DNA of 14,043 nucleotides from Lobulomyces angularis (GCA_027604685.1 JADHYX010000340.1:6761-20803); one strand, 5' to 3'. Shown: positions 1-8,495, counted from the stretch's first letter. Notes: a model not told the origin generated them from the sequence alone. Program-made: numbers and translations.

Positions 1-97
1 TTTTTTTTTTTTTTTTTTTTTTTTAATATTAAGATGTATCAACTAGTAAAAAGAAAATAAAAAAAAAAAATTTTTTTTATAAAGAGTTTTTTGTGAT

Positions 98-103
98 TTT
101 ATT
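98..103 (-). terminator. Putative polyadenylation signal of the gelsolin-family gene
   Basis: On the minus strand this reads AATAAA, about 40 bases past the TAA stop at 143-145. It fits a canonical eukaryotic poly(A) hexamer for the gene at 143-4278. The context is very AT-rich, so a chance match is possible. The leftmost bases (1-24) are a pure T run. Confidence 0.4.
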
Positions 104-142
104 ATTTCTATTAAATTAAATCTTTACTATTATGTTTTTATT

Positions 143-3100
143 TTATAACTTTAAACTAGTGGAAGTAGACGGAGTAGAAAACTCGTCCCAACCTTCAAAG
201 TAAGCCGCAAATTCTCTAGATTCTTTACCTTCAAAAACCCATCTAACATCACCCTCCCAAAAACCTTCCAGCATTAACCTCTTTTTTCCTAAACCTCTAC
301 CATCGTTTTTGTTTGCTAACCAAACTTGGCAACTTTTTCTGGTAAGTTTTTTTACAACGTCGCTACTTTCTTTTCCACACCAAATAAAACAGCCGTTAAA
401 ACCGTCCAGTATGCAGCAGCTGTTGGGCTTTAAGTCCGCTTGAACAAAATTTTGAATCTCTTCAATTAAAAAATATCCCAAGGAACAGTTACAGGAAAGA
501 AATCTAGTTTTTTTATTGATGTTGCCTTTATTAGTAGTTGTATTGAAACTTGAAGAATTTCTTTTTGATTTTATATTAAGTAATGGTGAATTTAATTTTT
601 GTTTGGGGTATCCTTGGTCTAGTGACGGAAAATATTTAAAAAATTCCTCCAAGTTTCCATCTTCTTCCATAACAACTTTAAAGCTTTCGTTCAGAGTGAG
701 GTCAATTTTAAAGTTGGGGGAAATTGATATAGAGCTTGAAGCTTTAGAATCTGCAGTTGGTGACAATTTAGATTTTCCTTTCAGAAGTGGATTTCCCCAA
801 ATGGATAAGATTTTATTCGAAAGTTGTTTAGCACTTTCAAAATCCTCCATACTCGCTTCTCTACCGACAAATAAAAAGTTCGAGTCCGTGGAACGGGGTT
901 TTAATAGAAGAAAACAGTTCCTGTTGTTCATTGACGAAGCATGAAGTTTTACTTGTGCAGCTCTAACAGTTTTGTATCTATTATCAGTCCATATTTGGTA
1001 TAGAAGCATACTTTCTGTGTTGATTGAAGATGCTGAGGTTGACTGTAATTCTGAAGACATCGCATTTGGAGATGACAAGGGAGAGAGTATGGTAGGAGAA
1101 GACACAGTATTGATTTGCTTATAAAAATCGCTCCGAGTACCACTATGTATTACCATAGAGTTATCCAGATGAGAGAGTAAGCTAATGCTTTCACGCCCAA
1201 TATCCAAATAAACAACTTTAACATCGCATCCATAAATTTCCTTCATCAGTTCTTCCATTTCCAGCTGAGTCTGAAATTTAAATGTTGTTAATGCTAATCT
1301 ATTGCTACGACGTCCTTGCCAAAAGTACACAACACATTCCAAGTTTTCATTGTTTTTTGGCTCATCTGTATTATCCGATTGTTTTTGGCTCGTGTAACTA
1401 GATCTCTTGGGATCTTTACAGTTTATTTCTAAAGTGTCGCTTAACACTATACTACTTGAACGCGTTCTCTGTTTATTTGAAGGGTGTTCACCAAATACAC
1501 TTCTTGATGTTGGTGAAGGTGCTGCGGAATTCACATCGGGAATTGAAAATAACAAGCTTGATCTTTTTGAACTAGGTTCATGAAAACTTGCCCTAGTTCT
1601 TAAAGGGACGTCCTCATCTATACGGTACACACAAAGAAAAAGATACGCTTCCCCTATGCAAAAGTGGCCCCTTTCTTCCTCAGGTAATGATATAAAACTA
1701 CCTTTAGAATAAACGAAACCTGAAAAATTCTTCAACAAAAAATTTGAATGTCTAATAGTTCTTTCAATCGCATTCCAGTTTAGTTCCTTCACAACAGGAG
1801 GGGTATACAATGCTCTGACATCAACAGTTATAGAACCTTTTTTTTTTTCTATTTTGTTTTCGGTATCATTCAAATTTATGTTTAATTTACTATCTCCTAC
1901 AAAAAGGTTTTGATAAATTTTAAAAAAAATTAAAAAAAAAAAAAAGAATATTTTACCATCCCGTACAGACTGCCAGTTTATGTCTGTAAAAGAATCCCAA
2001 TCAGGAAATCGAAGTTTAAACACTTCTGGTTCATCCCCTTGTTGAATCTTATGTAAACCTAGCCATAGAGGTCGCTTACGAAGGGGTACGATTCTCTAAA
2101 TAAATAAAAAAATAGAAATAAAAAAAAAAGTTTATAAAAAAAGCCAAAAATTACAGCTAATAGCTCTGTAGAACTTCCTTTAACAGACACATTAGCATCT
2201 CTTCCGATCCATAAAAACATTTCAACAACACAGTCCAATATAAAACATCCCTTTGAATCAAAGTCCGATTTTTTATATGGCAGTGATTCTAATGATGCAG
2301 TAGAATTTTGCTTTGAGGAGATAGAAGTTTGTTTTGATGCTGCAGAGGTATTGTCAGTCTTATCAGAAGTGGGCAAGGGGGGAGGTGAAGGAATCGGTGA
2401 AGAAGTTACAATATTATCTATTACATCCTCTCTAAAATCTTCTGTAACTCTGTAAAAAAAATTATTTTTAGAAATTGAAAAAAAAAAAAAATAAAATATA
2501 AAAAATTTAAAAAAAATTAAATAAAAGTTTAACTTTACCTATACAATATCGGAGGTAGTTCCCCAAGAGTTTGCCAAACTTCCTTTGTAATATCCTCTAA
2601 AGATTATTAAAATAAAGCAAGAAGAAAAAAATTTTAAAACTTTGTAACAAATCGTTTTTCGAACCTTCATAATTTAAATGTTGTTCAATTAAAGGTGAGA
2701 GCAAATCGTTTCTGTTAATACTTTGTAAAGATGCATGTGCACTGGAATTTTGATCTCCTAACAAAGTTTTAAATCTGGTAGATTCTTGATCCTGATCAAG
2801 TTCTTCCACCTTGGCTTTTCCAACGCGTTCCAATTTGTTTATTTTTTGAATTAACATCCGCGCTTTAGTTTGATGTGTCAGAGTACTTAACAATCCATTC
2901 CATTGATACATTTCAAGACCAAAATCCAAAATATAAACGAAAGGTTTATCTAAGCTTTTTAAACTAGGCTCAACCTTAAATGTACAAAAAAAATATTAAT
3001 ATTAATATCAAAAATTGACGTTCAAAATATACTAGTAACAGCTGTATATCTCGTTTGCCATAAACTCTATATAATCTCAAACAGTATTGCTTAGGTTGTG

Positions 3101-4278
3101 CAGAAAATAATCCACTTTCTGTTCCTTCGGAAACGTCACGGTACAACAGTTTTCCTGATAAATCAAACAATAGAATGAATTCTTCACTTTCTTCTAAATG
3201 GCATTCTCTTTGTATCCTGGTATTTGTGTTTAAAAAATCTCTTAAACCGACAGCAAACATTGCACAGCAAAATCTTTTGTCCATTTCAGCCTCACTTCCT
3301 ATCCATGTCCATATCTTATGTTCCGGAGGTGGTAAATCTTCTTTGGTTTCTAAAAAAATAATAAAAATAGGGAGATTATTTATTATCTGATTAAATAATA
3401 TTTGGTGATGAACTCCAATTTTTTTTATTTTCCTGAAAAAAATTGTAACTAACCAATCTTCAAAACCAGATAACAATCATTAATACAAAACGTTCCAAAA
3501 TCTTCACCTTCTTCATCTAATAAAATTGGTTTCATATTTTCTATTCTAAAACAAAATAATCCATCTTCTTCAACTTTTAAAAATTCCGGAAAAATATCTG
3601 TATAGTCAACAGTATATATCGAATCCATGAATTTATAGTCCGGAATCTGTTTTTCAACTTTTAAAGCCGACATTCTTGGTTCCACTGTTTCTTCCTCTTC
3701 ATCTGATAAATTTATAGATGTATCTCCATTAGTTATTTCCAATCTAAAAATAAAAAAAAAATAAAATTATTAATTAAAAACATCAAAGTTCCATTTAAAT
3801 AACAAATAGAGCTTACTTTTTTTTTTTTTCTGTTAACAAATTTTCTGTAACTGACTCCAAAGATTTGGCTAAAGAATTTAATGCAAGAAGAAATAGTGAA
3901 CCATTTTCTTTATTAATAAGTTCGGTATTCGTGTTTAAAGTTGTAGAAGTTGGAGAAATTATTTCTTCATTTGAAAATAATACAGAATTGCTTTTTGAAG
4001 TGATTGGATCTTTCGGACTAAAGTCAATTCCATAAAACTCTGCTTCATCTATTATAAAATTATTTTCCTTTAAAAAGTAAGTATTTACAGCCTGATGCTA
4101 AAAAATAAATAAAAATAAAAAATATTAATGAAAATTAAAAATATTAATAAAAATTAAAAATATATGTTAAAAATACAAAATTAAAAAACCAAAAAAGTAA
4201 AAAATAAAATAAAAAACAATTAAAAAAAAAAAAACATACAACTATCTCTCTCACACCGGAGATTGATAATCTTATCAT
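143..4278 (-). CDS. FLII: Flightless-I-type gelsolin-repeat protein without leucine-rich repeats
   Basis: Predicted actin-binding/remodelling protein of about 1160 residues in nine minus-strand exons: 4278-4240, 4097-3817, 3743-3454, 3349-3033, 2974-2665, 2596-2539, 2449-2155, 2095-1957, 1896-143. All joints are GT..AG and all phases agree. Residues 33-39 (EFYGIDF) match the linker that follows the LRRs in Flightless-I (WYNIDFS in animals). Six gelsolin-like repeats follow. G1 has NDCYLVLK near 195 and WTWIG near 217. G2 has YRVYGKRDIQL, then VYILDFGLEMYQWNG near 322-336. G3 has CFILDC near 500 and FLWIG near 510. G4 has SLPEEERGHF near 645 and VVYFWQGRR near 765. G5 has CFLLLK near 904. G6 has CCILD near 1070 and CFIWCG near 1079. 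Family order and spacing match Flightless-I rather than plain gelsolin or villin, and there is no headpiece. A Ser-rich insert (about 673-762) interrupts G4. The last intron is 60 bp and stop-free. The start at 4278 is the least certain part. Actin binding is inferred from the family. Confidence 0.88.
1897..1956 (-). other. In-frame, stop-free 60-bp intron 8 of the gelsolin-family gene
   Basis: The donor GTAAAA follows GAT-G and the acceptor is TTTGTAG. The length is exactly 60 bases and the reading frame runs through without a stop, so retention would insert 20 mostly hydrophobic residues (a Phe run). Splicing is preferred because the insert is a T-tract translation unlike any gelsolin-family sequence, and because every other intron of the gene has the same T-rich character. 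Confidence 0.7.
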
Positions 4279-4407
4279 TGAAGAAAAATATTTTTTCAAT
4301 CAATGTTATATAAGACTACTTTTTTTATTTGAAAAAAAATTTTTTCAAAAATTTATTTTAATGCAAAGTAATAAAAGTATTTTTTAACTTTTTTTTTTAT
4401 TTTCGAG

Positions 4408-4430
4408 TTTTTTTTTTTTTTTTTTTTTTT
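4408..4430 (+). promoter_or_regulatory. 23-base T run upstream of the gelsolin-family gene
   Basis: An uninterrupted run of 23 T lies about 130 bases upstream of the chosen start at 4278. Inside introns of this window the long T runs lie on the sense strand. This one is on the antisense strand of the flanking minus-strand genes, which fits a poly(dA:dT) nucleosome-depleted promoter better than an intron. That is an inference from the pattern only. Confidence 0.35.
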
Positions 4431-4514
4431 GAAAAAAAACAAGCACAAAAAAATTTTCACAATAAAAGAAATTAATCTTTTTTCTCACAAAAAAAATAGA
4501 GTTTTGATAATTAC

Positions 4515-4786
4515 GTTTGAGTTTATATTTAAAAAATGTTCTTCCTCATAAAGGTTTGTTTTCGATTTTGGTTTGAATGCGAAAGCTTCTTGTAGAGAAC
4601 GTTTGCTTTTGTCAGCTGGATCCTCTACTTTCATCTGCATTCTTTGATTGTGTTTGTGCAGGTCTAGTTTTACTTGAAATTGTTTTAAGTAATTTATTTA
4701 ATTTTTAATTCTCCAAAATTTGACCAATCATCCTTATGAAACAATATTTTATACTTTAAACCAAATTTTTCCAAATCTATTAACAT
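4515..4786 (-). other. Unassigned coding-like stretch, possible upstream exons or small gene
   Basis: Two minus-strand reading frames here look like protein rather than intergenic A/T. The first, 4786-4694, starts with ATG and encodes 30 residues (MLIDLEKFGLKYKILFHKDD and ten more) before TAA. The second is in another frame. It is open from about 4690 to 4515, with the first ATG at 4640 (MQMKVEDPADKSKRSLQEAF onward), and ends at a possible GTAATT donor at 4514. Charged residues are rich in both. Between them the frame breaks without an obvious intron. It may be a 5' exon of the gelsolin-family gene, a separate small gene or a decayed gene. I do not recognise the family. A direct splice from 4515 to the frame at 4278 is not obvious because no good phase-matched acceptor is seen. 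Confidence 0.4.
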
Positions 4787-4924
4787 GAATACTAAAACTT
4801 AAAATTATTTAATATAATAAATGAGTTATCGATACAAAAAATAAATAAAATAAATATGAATAAAATATAAATAATACTATAAGAAATATAAATTAAAAAA
4901 TAAAAATAAAAAAGAGTTATTCAA

Positions 4925-6289
4925 TTATAAATTTTCTTCAGCATCAGCATCAAAATTGACTTCAGAAAAGTCATTAGAATAAACACTTAACATCCTTCTT
5001 CTTCTTTCCTCGAATTCTCTTTTGCCAATAGCACTATTACTGGAGCCAGCAGTATTTAGTCTATTAATTATTTGGCTTGGAGAAAACTTTCTATCGGTAA
5101 AATCCTCTCTTCGTAAGGTACCATATTCCACTATTGGGGACTTTTTTTCAGCAGGATCAGTTAGATTATTGGTTTCATCAATTGATGTAACTTTTTCTAA
5201 TGGAGAAGATGGTAAACTGTCAGTATGCGATAGAGATTTAGGTTCCTGAGTTAATTCTGTATCTAAAAATTTAGTGTTTAAATTGTTTTCTGGTGTGGTA
5301 TTAGAATTTATTGAAAATGTAAAATTAGAACTGAATGATGGATCGCTTGGATTGACTAAATTTAACCTTTTAACATTTATGCCATTTTTAAATGTTGTAT
5401 AACTATCTCGAAATGGCAGATAAGTCACATCTGTCGGGCTTTCAGCATTAGATTCAGTTTCTGTTTCAAAATGTTTTAAGTTTTCTTTGCTTTTCACATT
5501 TTTTTCCATTTCTTCCAACTGACTAATTAATATTTTCTGTTGTAGAAAAAAAGCTGTATCGGAGTTCATTGGTACAACAATGCTATTTCTTCTTCTAAGG
5601 CCATCGTGGTTGTCCAAACTTCGGGGCTGCATCTGAATTGGAAGAAAGGTTTGAGTAAACTTCATTTGATTTAAATGGTCAACATCTTTATGAAATGTGT
5701 TCTTTTCTGAAACTGCAGGAACAGGTTTATTAACTTCTGGGTTGGTAGAATGAAATTTATTGAAATTCGTATGCTTTTCCTTGGTATCTTTATCAAATTT
5801 GACAAATCTGTGTGAAGAATTATTCTTCTCCGAACGAAACTTTTTTTTATTTTTGTTTATAGTAGCAAGCCTTTTAATAAAAAAAAGAATAAACATCAAA
5901 ATTAAAAAAACGAAAAATATCAAGAAGCTTAGGATAACAACTTCTGTCTTATTTTTCGTGGAAGTGTTTAAGTTGGGAGAAGGAGTTTTTTTAGTTTGAA
6001 TTGAAATAGTTGATGTGGTGACTGTGGAGGATGTCAAAACTGTTGAAGTTGAAACAGTTGTAGGGTTATCAGTGGTGCGGGAACTTATAGAATCTGAAGT
6101 TTCAATAATAGTTGATGTTGAAGTTGTAGTTTTTGTGGTAGAGTTGCTTCTTCTTGTTTTGGTAGAGGTTGTACTTATTTCGCTAGTAAGTAGTAAAGAT
6201 GATGCTGAGAAGGATTCTTCAACTTCCAGTTGCTGTGTGAAAGTTTGCAGTGCAGTTGGAGATTCATCATTAGTCGTTGGGAGTGACAT
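4925..6289 (-). CDS. Ser/Thr-rich single-pass membrane protein, unknown function
   Basis: One intronless frame of 454 residues. Residues 1-114 are very rich in Ser and Thr, typical of an O-glycosylated extracellular stalk, with N-glycosylation sequons near 49 and 113. One strong transmembrane helix spans about 116-138, followed by KR and a Lys-rich stretch that sets the C-terminus in the cytoplasm. The tail (about 140-454) is polar, with Ser/Thr-Pro sites, an RRR basic patch near 230, a basic RRRRR-type patch near the C-terminus and an acidic end (DADAEENL). This layout resembles fungal wall-stress sensors and signalling mucins, but no family motif (WSC, Mid2) is seen. The first ATG (6289) gives no signal peptide. 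The in-frame codons just upstream are strongly hydrophobic (LIPCSLFLLSSL) but lack an ATG, so the true start may be an upstream exon or a non-AUG codon. The TATA box at 6395-6402 supports transcription from here. Function unknown. Confidence 0.8.
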   Translation of the reverse strand: MSLPTTNDESPTALQTFTQQLEVEESFSASSLLLTSEISTTSTKTRRSNSTTKTTTSTSTIIETSDSISSRTTDNPTTVSTSTVLTSSTVTTSTISIQTKKTPSPNLNTSTKNKTEVVILSFLIFFVFLILMFILFFIKRLATINKNKKKFRSEKNNSSHRFVKFDKDTKEKHTNFNKFHSTNPEVNKPVPAVSEKNTFHKDVDHLNQMKFTQTFLPIQMQPRSLDNHDGLRRRNSIVVPMNSDTAFFLQQKILISQLEEMEKNVKSKENLKHFETETESNAESPTDVTYLPFRDSYTTFKNGINVKRLNLVNPSDPSFSSNFTFSINSNTTPENNLNTKFLDTELTQEPKSLSHTDSLPSSPLEKVTSIDETNNLTDPAEKKSPIVEYGTLRREDFTDRKFSPSQIINRLNTAGSSNSAIGKREFEERRRRMLSVYSNDFSEVNFDADAEENL

Positions 6290-6394
6290 TAATGAAGAAA
6301 GCAGGAAGAGACTGCAGGGAATAAGTGTGTGTTGCTTTTAGTTTTTGAAAGCACTATGTTATATTTAGTCTCAGTTTTTCAGAGAAAGCTGCTG

Positions 6395-6402
6395 TATTTA
6401 TA
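6395..6402 (-). promoter_or_regulatory. TATA box of the 4925-6289 gene
   Basis: The minus strand reads TATAAATA, 106 bases upstream of the ATG at 6289, a suitable distance for a core promoter with a 5' leader of roughly 75 bases. No ATG occurs between this box and 6289, which makes 6289 the first AUG of such a transcript. Confidence 0.5.
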
Positions 6403-6429
6403 ATAGTTTTATTATTTGGAAAGGAAAAA

Positions 6430-6473
6430 CCTCATTTCAAAATTATCACAAATTAACCAATCCTCATTTCAAA
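6430..6473. repeat. 12-bp direct repeat CCTCATTTCAAA, two copies
   Basis: Identical copies lie at 6430-6441 and 6462-6473, with starts 32 bp apart, about three helical turns. They sit just upstream of the TATA box of the minus-strand gene (reading TTTGAAATGAGG toward it), a typical place for paired activator sites. Confidence 0.5.
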
Positions 6474-6524
6474 GATTTAATTTGTCTGTTCAAAACTGGC
6501 CCTGGCGCCCCATTTTATATTGCA

Positions 6525-6537
6525 TGCAGGCTTGATG
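6525..6537 (-). promoter_or_regulatory. GC-rich 13-mer shared with 8493-8505
   Basis: The minus strand reads CATCAAGCCTGCA, about 236 bp upstream of the ATG at 6289. The same 13 bases occur at 8493-8505 on the plus strand, about 300 bp upstream of the ATG at 8799, so the orientation relative to the downstream gene is the same. A GGCGC core lies nearby in both cases. Seven of 13 bases are G or C in a very AT-rich region, so chance identity is unlikely. Confidence 0.45.
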
Positions 6538-6850
6538 AGTCGCCAACTCTCACTTTTTTTCTGGATGCAATGACATAAACCTTATCTAAAAATTCTATCA
6601 CCTTCAAGCTCGTATGATTATATATCTAAAATCTAATCTATTGATAATAAAACCATTTCCAATATAACTCGTTGAGTATTAATTATAATATTTTGTAATA
6701 ACAATTACAAAGTGTGCTTTATACTAGCACTCTGTAAAGTTTTAAAGTAATTACCCAAGTTCTTATTGGAAAATTAAAAAAAGAAGGGTAATAATCATCC
6801 ACAGATTCTGGCTACAATCTAAATATCAAAAAATTATCCAATATATATTA

Positions 6851-6934
6851 CAATTATCATTCTTTCTACAATTTTATCTCATTTATGATAATTTTCCGCT
6901 GCAATCTTAATTACATGAGCAATTATCATTCTTT
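6851..6934. repeat. 15-bp direct repeat CAATTATCATTCTTT, two copies
   Basis: Exact copies lie at 6851-6865 and 6920-6934, with starts 69 bp apart. Each contains a TTATC (GATA-type) site. They are 225-310 bp upstream of the CHZ1-like start. They may be regulatory sites or a small local duplication. Confidence 0.45.
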
Positions 6935-7158
6935 TCACACTCTAAACATCAATTCTATTTGCTACAACAAAATATTATTCAGCAATAATAATCTATTCTA
7001 CTATTCTACTGGTAAACAGTATTGAGTTAAAGACTATTGAAACTCGACTACTTTATTTTACTTTCTTTCCAATTTCTTATTTCTATTGCGAAGTCCAGCT
7101 TTTCCTTAAAAAATATTGGTGTTTTTGCGTAACAAAAAAAAAAAAAAAAATTTTAATA

Positions 7159-7899
7159 ATGCAAATAGAGAAAAAAAAAGTAGATCCAAAATCAAAGGAA
7201 AAAAAAAGTGTGGAAAATAAATTAGAGTAAAAAATAAAAATAAAAATGAAGGAAAAAAATTTCAAATAAGAAAAAAAAAAATTTTAATATTAATATTTTC
7301 ATTATTTTTTTTCAAGATCAAAAAATTTCAAAAAAAGAAAGCCAGAATCTGATTCAGAAGAAGATGTAGAAGAAGAAGAAGTTGAAGAAGAGGAGGAAGA
7401 AGAGGAATCTGGTAATTAATTAGTAATTATATATAAAACAGTTACACTTCTAAAATTTTTTTTTTTTTATACTTTTTTTCTTTTTTAATTATCAAAGAAT
7501 TATTAATGTATTAATGTTTTAATTTTTTTTTTTTTTTTCTTAAAAATAATAGAGGAAGAAGTTAAACCAAATAAAAAAGAAAAAAAAACAAGTTCATCAT
7601 CAAAAATAGATAAAAAAAAGAAGAAGAAAAAAAGAAAGGATAGTGATGATGAATCTGAAGAGGAAGGATTGTCTGAATCTGTAAGGAAAATAAATTGATT
7701 AAAAAAGTTTACTTTTCTTTTTTTTTATTTTGAAATATGAAGGGCTCTGAAGTTTCTGGTGATGAAGGAGCTGTAGAAAAAAAGAATATCATAGAAGGTG
7801 GTAGAAGGACTAGAGGAAAAAAGGTTAACCTTTTATCTCAAATTTTTATATTTTAAATTTTTATTTTTAAAGGTTGATTATACAAAACTTGACTTTTGA
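7159..7899 (+). CDS. CHZ1: CHZ1-like histone H2A.Z-H2B chaperone
   Basis: Five exons: 7159-7226, 7317-7411, 7553-7680, 7743-7823 and 7873-7899. Phases agree throughout and give 132 residues. The C-terminus (112-129) reads NIIEGGRRTRGKKVDYTK, a clear CHZ motif; yeast Chz1 has NIITSGRRTRGKVIDYKK. The rest is low-complexity: a basic N-terminus, an acidic tract (about 35-57, mainly Glu), a Lys run (75-81), then a Ser/acidic segment. Chz1 is a nuclear chaperone that holds H2A.Z-H2B dimers and hands them to the SWR1 remodeller; that role is inferred from the motif. The protein ends three residues after the motif, whereas yeast Chz1 has a longer acidic tail. The start at 7159 is the first ATG, and exon 1 is joined to exon 2 by a GTAAAA donor that avoids an immediate TAA. 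HIRIP3-like proteins share the motif and are the main alternative. The last two introns are 62 and 49 bp. Confidence 0.85.
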
Positions 7900-8117
7900 G
7901 CCACACTTTTTGTTGGTATTACTGTTTAATGTATTTAATATATTTTTTTTTTTATTTTAATTCTGATTTCATTTTTCTTTTGTCTGTTTTATACAACTTG
8001 ATATTTTTTATGAAATTTAATTTCCAGTTTTGTCTATTTTTGCAACAGAAACGGAAATTTTGAGGAAAATCAATGTGACTCGGCGTGTCTTTAAACAAAT
8101 TAATAAGACATTCTTTA

Positions 8118-8495
8118 TTATATTATTCTATAATCTAAATGCCATAAATAAATGAAAAAAAATTGTATGGAGTAGACTTTGAAAACTGCAGCAGCTTTTC
8201 GTCTCATGGTCAAAACTGAAAAAAGCATAGAATTGATTAAGCTCAATCTGTTGTACCAACAACAAAAAAAAAAAAAAAACAGAAACACCTCACCAATTTC
8301 CAAAGCTTAATATGTTGAAAGCCTCAAAACCTTTGCTTTTTCACCACGTTGTCCTTAAGATCTTATTAAGAAGGCAGTACAGCGATGCGTCGACCAGCAG
8401 GACCGTCAGATGCTTCAACAATAATTTTTTTTAGTATGAAATTAAGCAGCAACTTTAACAACAAAATTAAGTTCTTCAAAACTAATTTTTCCCAT
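8118..8495 (-). other. Minus-strand coding-like fragments, unresolved or decayed gene
   Basis: Three frames on the minus strand have AT-rich third positions like real codons here. ATG at 8495 opens MGKISFEELNFVVKVAA, then TAA at 8444. 8425-8366 encodes VEASDGPAGRRIAVLPS, then TAA TAA. A third frame, about 8354-8310, encodes QRGEKAKVLRLSTY. A good intron-like segment (GTGAGG, 17 T, CAACAG; about 47 bp) lies near 8250-8296, leading into a last open frame that ends near 8120. A TACTAA branch-like site lies near 8430. I could not join the pieces in one phase. The options are a gene with very short introns, a pseudogene or chance. No family is recognised. Confidence 0.3.

Larger units (their letters stand above)
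4279..4924. other. 5' flank of the gelsolin-family gene; no complete gene resolved
   Basis: This 646-bp AT-rich gap lies between two minus-strand genes. It holds a 23-base T run, a coding-like minus-strand stretch (listed separately), and otherwise A/T low-complexity sequence. No AATAAA was seen on the minus strand just after the stop at 4925. It has room for a short upstream exon of the gelsolin-family gene but not for a typical block of leucine-rich repeats, and none is seen. Confidence 0.6.
6290..7158. other. Divergent intergenic promoter region
   Basis: This 869-bp region separates the minus-strand membrane-protein gene and the plus-strand CHZ1-like gene, so it must hold both promoters. 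It contains a TATA box, two direct-repeat pairs, a GC-rich patch (about 6496-6545) and several GATAA/TTATC sites (near 6444, 6590, 6643, 6833, 6855, 6877, 6887 and 6924). A pyrimidine-rich stretch (about 7045-7105) precedes the CHZ1-like start, as is common near fungal transcription starts. No coding region is seen. Confidence 0.7.

Noticed and set aside
516..944. Plus-strand open frame of 142 codons
   Set aside because: It is antisense to the last exon of the gelsolin-family gene, whose minus-strand frame is clearly conserved.
4515..4640. Leucine-rich repeat remnant (KLDLHKHNQ resembling LDLSxN)
   Set aside because: Only one loose match, without the regular 23-24 residue spacing needed to call LRRs.
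6015..6341. Plus-strand open frame rich in Val and Glu
   Set aside because: It is the antisense of the Ser/Thr repeats in the 4925-6289 gene; the Val/Glu bias is a by-product of Thr/Ser codons.
7083..7265. Minus-strand Phe-rich open frame
   Set aside because: It is a translation of A runs on the plus strand and overlaps exon 1 of the CHZ1-like gene.
8312..8434. Plus-strand ORF resembling a mitochondrial presequence (MLKASKPLLF...RRQYSDAS)
   Set aside because: Third codon positions are G/C-rich, unlike genes here. It stops after 40 codons with no usable splice donor, and the minus-strand frames fit the local codon bias better.
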